Part shown: piece by piece, positions 22,095-25,820 of the stretch
How positions within the stretch are numbered: the stretch's first letter is position 1
How the letters are laid out: each line of letters starts with the position of its first letter
DNA from: a virus
Direction: 5' to 3' (one strand)
Virus record (IMG/VR): IMGVR_UViG_3300032282_005234
Span: 1 to 25,820 of that record
Length of the DNA: 25,820 nucleotides
Program-made: the position numbers and the translations under genes
The notes under the pieces: generated by a model
The model's input: only the letters and a program-made list of their open reading frames with translations
Databases searched by the model: none
Told to the model about the DNA's origin: nothing

Positions 22095-25000
22095 TTACTT
22101 TTTGTAATTTCACAGTAGCATTAGTTCCTGAAGCATCTGTAATTGTTACTGTAAGTATCATATTTGTAGAAGATACTGAAGCTGCTACTGCAATTCCCGT
22201 CATCTTTCCACCAGTTTCAATAATTGCAAATTCATTAGAATCAACAGAAGTTCCATCTGTTTGAACCATAATTTGAGAGCTTCTTACTTTGGATCCTTGC
22301 TTAATTGAAAGTACGTATCTAATTGTTGTAAATCCGCTCAGGGCTGTTGTATCAACAGTGGTAGCTGTATTAAGAGATACGGTTGTTGCTGCTGCTGAGG
22401 TACCGATGGTCTTGTTTGTAAGGGTATCTGTAGTTGCTTTACCAACTAAAGTATCGGTAGCATCTGGAAGCGTAAGAGTCTTTGCTGTAGTAAATGCTGA
22501 AGTAAGTGTTCCAGTAATACCCGTTGTTCCAGTTACGTCAATATTAAGTTTCTTTGTAGCATCAGATACATCTACAAAGTATGTAGTAGAATCTGACAAA
22601 GATTTGTTTGTAAGGGTTTGAGTATCTGTTGTTCCAAGAATTGTTCCTGAAGGAACAGCTTTACCAAGAACTTGAGTTGATGTAAGTACATCAGTTCCAT
22701 TAATTTTATATGTTTTACCTGTGGCAACATCAACATTTTCTGAATGGAGGAATGATGCTGTTGATGAATACCAGTTAATAGTTTTATCTGTAGCACCCTT
22801 AATTGTAATACCCGCACCATTTGCAGTAACATCTGTAGGGCTTGCAACTTTTGCAATTTCAATATTTGAATCTGCTACAGCAAGGGTAGATGAGTTAACT
22901 GTTGTGGTTGTTCCGCTTACCGTTAGATTTCCATTAATAGTAATTGTGCTATTTGAATTTCCTAGATTTATAGCATTTACGCCTGTTCCTGCGGTAGCAA
23001 TATTTATTGTTCCTGTAGTAAGACCAGCTCCAATTGCCATTGTTCCAGTAGTAATGTTAGGAAATAATGAAGTTGCAGTTCCAGCTGCGGAAGCAGCACT
23101 TATACTATCAATTACTGGAGTAGTTAATGTTAATCCTGCAATTGTAGTTACTGTTGTTCCAGAAGATATAAGTGTTGATCCAATTGTTGGAGCGCTATAA
23201 CCAGAAACTGATGCCCATGATAAAGTTCCAGCTCCATCATTGGTAAGATATTTACCTGAATTTGAAGTTTGTGAAGGAAGCAATGCTGTTGCTGCTGTCA
23301 TTGCAGTTGTAGCACCAGTTCCACCTGCTGCTATTGGCAAAGTTCCAGCGGTCATGGTATTTGTTCCATTTCCATAAACTGCTTGATTAGCTGATATGGA
23401 TGTAATTCCAGTTCCTCCTTGAGCAACTTGAATATAACCAATAGGAGTTACATATCTATAATCAAGTGTAACTCCTCCTCCTATTGTTCCTGAAGTAACT
23501 GTGCCTAAAGTAGTAATATTTGTAGAGCCAGCCCATGTTGAAAGGGCTGTATTTTCTACATTTCCAATACCAATTGATGTTCTGTGTGTTGAAGCTGATT
23601 CAGCAGATACTGTATTGTCGGCATTATATTTAGGAAAAGTAATTGCACTTGGATTTGTTTGTGTAAAAATGTTTGAACCAAGTGTAGTAGCACCCAGATT
23701 GGTACGAGCTGTAGAGGCATCTGTGGCACCCGTTCCACCTTTGTTTACGGCTATTGTTGTTCCAGACCATGTACCAGATGTTATAGTTCCAACTGTTGTA
23801 AGTGAAGAAGTTGTTACTCCAGATGCAAGGGTATCTCCTGAAAGTGTTCCCGCTGCTGCGGTGACAGTAATTGCTGCAGAGCCATCAAATGATACTCCAT
23901 TAATATTCCTTGCTGTAGCAAGTTTTGTTGCTGTATCAGCATTACCTGTAAGTGCTCCAGTAAATCCTGTAGAAGTAACGCTTGTCAATCCAGCTAAAGT
24001 TGTAGCAGAAGAACCTAAGTTTATGTCAGTTGTTCCAACTGTTACTTTAGAATTTGTAAGTCCTGCATTTGGAATTGTTGCAACACTTGATATGACTCCA
24101 CCTGAAGTTGTTGCTACATATCCAGCGGTTGAAAGTGGAAGAGTTACGGTTCCTGTAAAGGTTGGAGAGGCAATGGGGGCTTTTTGACCAACTAATGTTG
24201 CAAGGGAAGAAGCTGTTGACTCATCTGCAATAATTAAATCACTAAGTTCTTTAAGGGTGTCATACGCTGCTCCAGCGCCATTAATTAAATTATCTACAGC
24301 AGTTTTAACAAACTCTGTAGTTGCAACTTGAGTATTGTTTGTTGCAGAAACTGCTGTGGGGGCTGATGGGGTACCAGTAAAGGTTGGAGATGCAAGAGGA
24401 GCTTTTAAATCAAGTGCAGATTGTGTGGCTGTTGATATTGGTTTATTTGCATCTGAAGTATTATCTACGTTACCAAGACCTACGTGCGTTTTGGTTACGC
24501 CAGAAACAGTGCCAGTAAAAGTTGGAGAAGCTATGGGTGCATATGTTGAAGATGCAGTTGAAGAGGCTAATTTAGAATCAATTTGTGTTTGAATTGCAGA
24601 GGTAACACCATCAAGATATCCAATTTCAGTATCAGAAACATCGGTTACTCTAGCTTGAATTGTTGATGTATTTACAGAAATTGCTCCAGTCGAGTCATTA
24701 TATGAAAGACCAGTTCCTAGGTTATCTCCTATTGCATCTTGGGCTCTTTCATTTGTAAAATAAAGACCAGTACCTTCTGGAATATCTGTTGTAGTCAATA
24801 ATCCCACAACGGTATCTGTATAATTTTCTGCGGTAGTTATTGCATTTGAAATATCTGTGGAAGTAGATGATTGATATGATCCAAAATCTGCAACATCTAC
24901 TGGCGTATATCCAAGGGCATCGGTTACATCTGTATCTGAAAGAGATATACTTCCAGTTCTTGTGTTGAATGCTGTAACACCGCTATTTGATATAGCACCT

Positions 25001-25820
25001 GTGCTGTCATTATAAGAAAGTCCCGTTCCCAGGTTATCTCCTACGGCATCTTGAGCTCTTTCATTTGTAAAATAAAGGTTAGTTCCTTCTGCAATGTCTG
25101 TTGTAGTTTGATCATCAACATATTTCTTTGTTGCAGCATCATTGTCTGAAGAAGGGGCTGCAAGTCCTGTAATACTATTTGATCCCATTGCAATATTGCC
25201 AGACATTGTACCGCCAGCTTTTGGAAGCTTTGTTGCAATACTATTAGTTACTGTTGTAGCAAAATCTTTATCTGCTCCCAATGCATCTGATAATTCTTTA
25301 AGTGTATCAAGGGTTGATGGAGCACCATTAATAAGATTAGTAATTTGAGTATTTGTGTAAGTTTCTGCGTATGTTTTAGTTGCCAGCGCAGAAGTGTCTG
25401 CAATTCCATGAACACTTGTAGAAGCAGAGTTGTGGGTGCTTACAGCGTCATTTGCATAAGTTTTAGTTGCCAGAGCAGAAGTGTCTGCAATTCCATGAAC
25501 ACTTGTAGAAGCAGAGTTGTGGGTGCTTACTGCACCACTTGCTGCAGAGTCTGCGTATGTTTTAGTTGCAAGGGCTGAGGTGTCAGAAATTCCATGAACG
25601 CTTGTAGTTGCTGAATTATGAGTACTTACGGAAGTATCTGCGTATGTTTTAGTTGCAAGGGCTGAGGTGTCAGCAATTCCATGAACGCTTGTAGTTGCTG
25701 AATTATGATTGCTTACGGCTGTGGTTGCAAACCCTTCAGCATTATCTTGGGCTGTTCCTGCTGCTGCATCCGCATAAGTTGTTGTAGCTAATTCTGAGGT
25801 GTCAGCAATTCCATGAACGC
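22087..25820 (-). CDS. Giant repeat-built tail fibre / structural protein (partial, N-terminus beyond right edge)
   Basis: The frame is open from the right edge to TAA at 22087, at least 1,243 aa; a TTG at 25281 sometimes taken as the start is internal. It is built of fibre repeats. About five VHGIADTSALATKTYAD units lie near the visible N-terminus. Two copies of GLYFTNERAQDAIGDNLGTG-type units with LSYNDSTGAIS follow, then several APIASPTFTGTV units, NKGGTGATDASTARTNLGA-like units, a TGNLTVSGTT-like region, and TLPDATDTLVGKATTDTLTN units. The C-terminal 100 residues form a beta domain (TIRYVLSIKQGSKVRSSQIM, ending ATVKLQKVML). These modules are known from fibre or baseplate proteins of marine and freshwater phages. 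It has no Cys and is Thr/Ser/Ala/Gly-rich, as expected for a trimeric shaft. It is likely the main receptor-binding or shaft protein. Confidence 0.85.
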   Translation of the reverse strand, partial: VHGIADTSELATTTYADAAAGTAQDNAEGFATTAVSNHNSATTSVHGIADTSALATKTYADTSVSTHNSATTSVHGISDTSALATKTYADSAASGAVSTHNSASTSVHGIADTSALATKTYANDAVSTHNSASTSVHGIADTSALATKTYAETYTNTQITNLINGAPSTLDTLKELSDALGADKDFATTVTNSIATKLPKAGGTMSGNIAMGSNSITGLAAPSSDNDAATKKYVDDQTTTDIAEGTNLYFTNERAQDAVGDNLGTGLSYNDSTGAISNSGVTAFNTRTGSISLSDTDVTDALGYTPVDVADFGSYQSSTSTDISNAITTAENYTDTVVGLLTTTDIPEGTGLYFTNERAQDAIGDNLGTGLSYNDSTGAISVNTSTIQARVTDVSDTEIGYLDGVTSAIQTQIDSKLASSTASSTYAPIASPTFTGTVSGVTKTHVGLGNVDNTSDANKPISTATQSALDLKAPLASPTFTGTPSAPTAVSATNNTQVATTEFVKTAVDNLINGAGAAYDTLKELSDLIIADESTASSLATLVGQKAPIASPTFTGTVTLPLSTAGYVATTSGGVISSVATIPNAGLTNSKVTVGTTDINLGSSATTLAGLTSVTSTGFTGALTGNADTATKLATARNINGVSFDGSAAITVTAAAGTLSGDTLASGVTTSSLTTVGTITSGTWSGTTIAVNKGGTGATDASTARTNLGATTLGSNIFTQTNPSAITFPKYNADNTVSAESASTHRTSIGIGNVENTALSTWAGSTNITTLGTVTSGTIGGGVTLDYRYVTPIGYIQVAQGGTGITSISANQAVYGNGTNTMTAGTLPIAAGGTGATTAMTAATALLPSQTSNSGKYLTNDGAGTLSWASVSGYSAPTIGSTLISSGTTVTTIAGLTLTTPVIDSISAASAAGTATSLFPNITTGTMAIGAGLTTGTINIATAGTGVNAINLGNSNSTITINGNLTVSGTTTTVNSSTLAVADSNIEIAKVASPTDVTANGAGITIKGATDKTINWYSSTASFLHSENVDVATGKTYKINGTDVLTSTQVLGKAVPSGTILGTTDTQTLTNKSLSDSTTYFVDVSDATKKLNIDVTGTTGITGTLTSAFTTAKTLTLPDATDTLVGKATTDTLTNKTIGTSAAATTVSLNTATTVDTTALSGFTTIRYVLSIKQGSKVRSSQIMVQTDGTSVDSNEFAIIETGGKMTGIAVAASVSSTNMILTVTITDASGTNATVKLQKVML
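24668..25110. repeat. Two copies of the LYFTNERAQDA module in the fibre gene
   Basis: About 130 nt at 24668-24800 recur at 24978-25110 with roughly 85% identity by eye. They encode IPEGTGLYFTNERAQDAIGD and IAEGTNLYFTNERAQDAVGD, each followed by NLGTGLSYNDSTGAIS. Confidence 0.75.
25395..25820. repeat. Tandem VHGI repeats of the fibre gene
   Basis: The string attccatgaac recurs five times, at spacings of 87, 99, 87 and 132 nt (29, 33, 29 and 44 codons). It marks units that read on the minus strand as VHGIADTSALATKTYAD plus VSTHNSATTS. The longer spacings carry in-frame inserts, and the last copy is cut by the window edge. Confidence 0.88.

Noticed and set aside
22721-23200. 159-aa Val/Pro-rich plus-strand frame
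   Set aside because: Same antisense effect of repetitive fibre coding.
23501-24187. 228-aa open frame on the plus strand inside the fibre gene
   Set aside because: It is the complement of the Thr/Ala/Val-rich repeats of the fibre; GTT/GTA/GCA-rich coding on one strand gives a long Val/Ala/Pro frame on the other. No start site or domain supports it.
25395-25820. Regular repeats resembling a CRISPR array
   Set aside because: Units are in frame, spaced by 87, 99, 87 and 132 nt, with conserved 'spacers', and encode known fibre repeats; no Cas gene is near.
21184-25820. Diversity-generating retroelement acting on the fibre
   Set aside because: No reverse transcriptase or template/variable repeat pair with adenine-biased changes was seen in the window.

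Overview
The window reads as one contiguous piece of a tailed bacteriophage or prophage genome (Caudoviricetes), AT-rich overall. Almost everything is coded on the minus strand, so transcription runs from right to left. The head and tail proteins are of the HK97-capsid, long non-contractile (siphovirus-like) type: portal, U35-type protease, capsid, connector set, tail tube, frameshifted tail-assembly chaperone and a very long tape measure. No sheath gene, integrase, terminase, lysis gene, tRNA or CRISPR array is visible. The host cannot be fixed from sequence alone. Strong GGAGG sites, several TTG starts, probable leaderless genes and the resemblance of the neck/tail set to actinophages make a low-GC actinobacterium a reasonable guess, but this is inference.

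Layout in the direction of transcription (right to left). 25.8-21.2 kb: adhesion module, with a giant repeat-built tail fibre running off the right edge, a 142-aa fibre-related protein, and a 143-aa Phe/Pro-rich repeat protein ending in three VRVxGxWK units. 21.2-20.5 kb: the only plus-strand gene, a very AT-rich SAM methyltransferase. 20.4-14.8 kb: a tightly overlapping eight-gene operon with five 2-oxoglutarate/Fe(II) oxygenases, two tandem DUF6065-like paralogues and one more protein of related look. 14.8-12.4 kb: an 804-aa LamG-like (concanavalin fold) protein. 12.3-7.35 kb: head module (small conserved protein, portal, protease with a nested scaffold, major capsid protein, Rho-N/SAP-like small protein). 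7.33-4.7 kb: four neck and tail-completion genes. 4.6 kb to the left edge: tail tube, G/G-T chaperones and the tape measure, which runs off the left edge.

Expression control is unusually readable. Intrinsic terminators follow both the capsid and the tail-tube gene, and each is followed at once by an extended -10 element (TGGTATAAT) that would restart transcription. Capsid and tail tube also share the same 14-nt ribosome-binding leader (AAAGGTAGGTGAAA). The tail chaperone carries a canonical CCCAAAC slippery heptamer with a stem-loop 6-7 nt downstream. A perfect internal Shine-Dalgarno and ATG inside the protease gene would make a separate scaffold.

The most interesting part is the modification cassette. 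Five divergent oxygenases all keep HxD, a distal His and a Lys/Arg exactly ten residues after that His. They lie next to a small protein with thirteen Pro-Pro pairs and next to the fibre and lectin-like proteins. A testable idea is that the phage hydroxylates its own Pro-rich adhesin, or host-surface targets.
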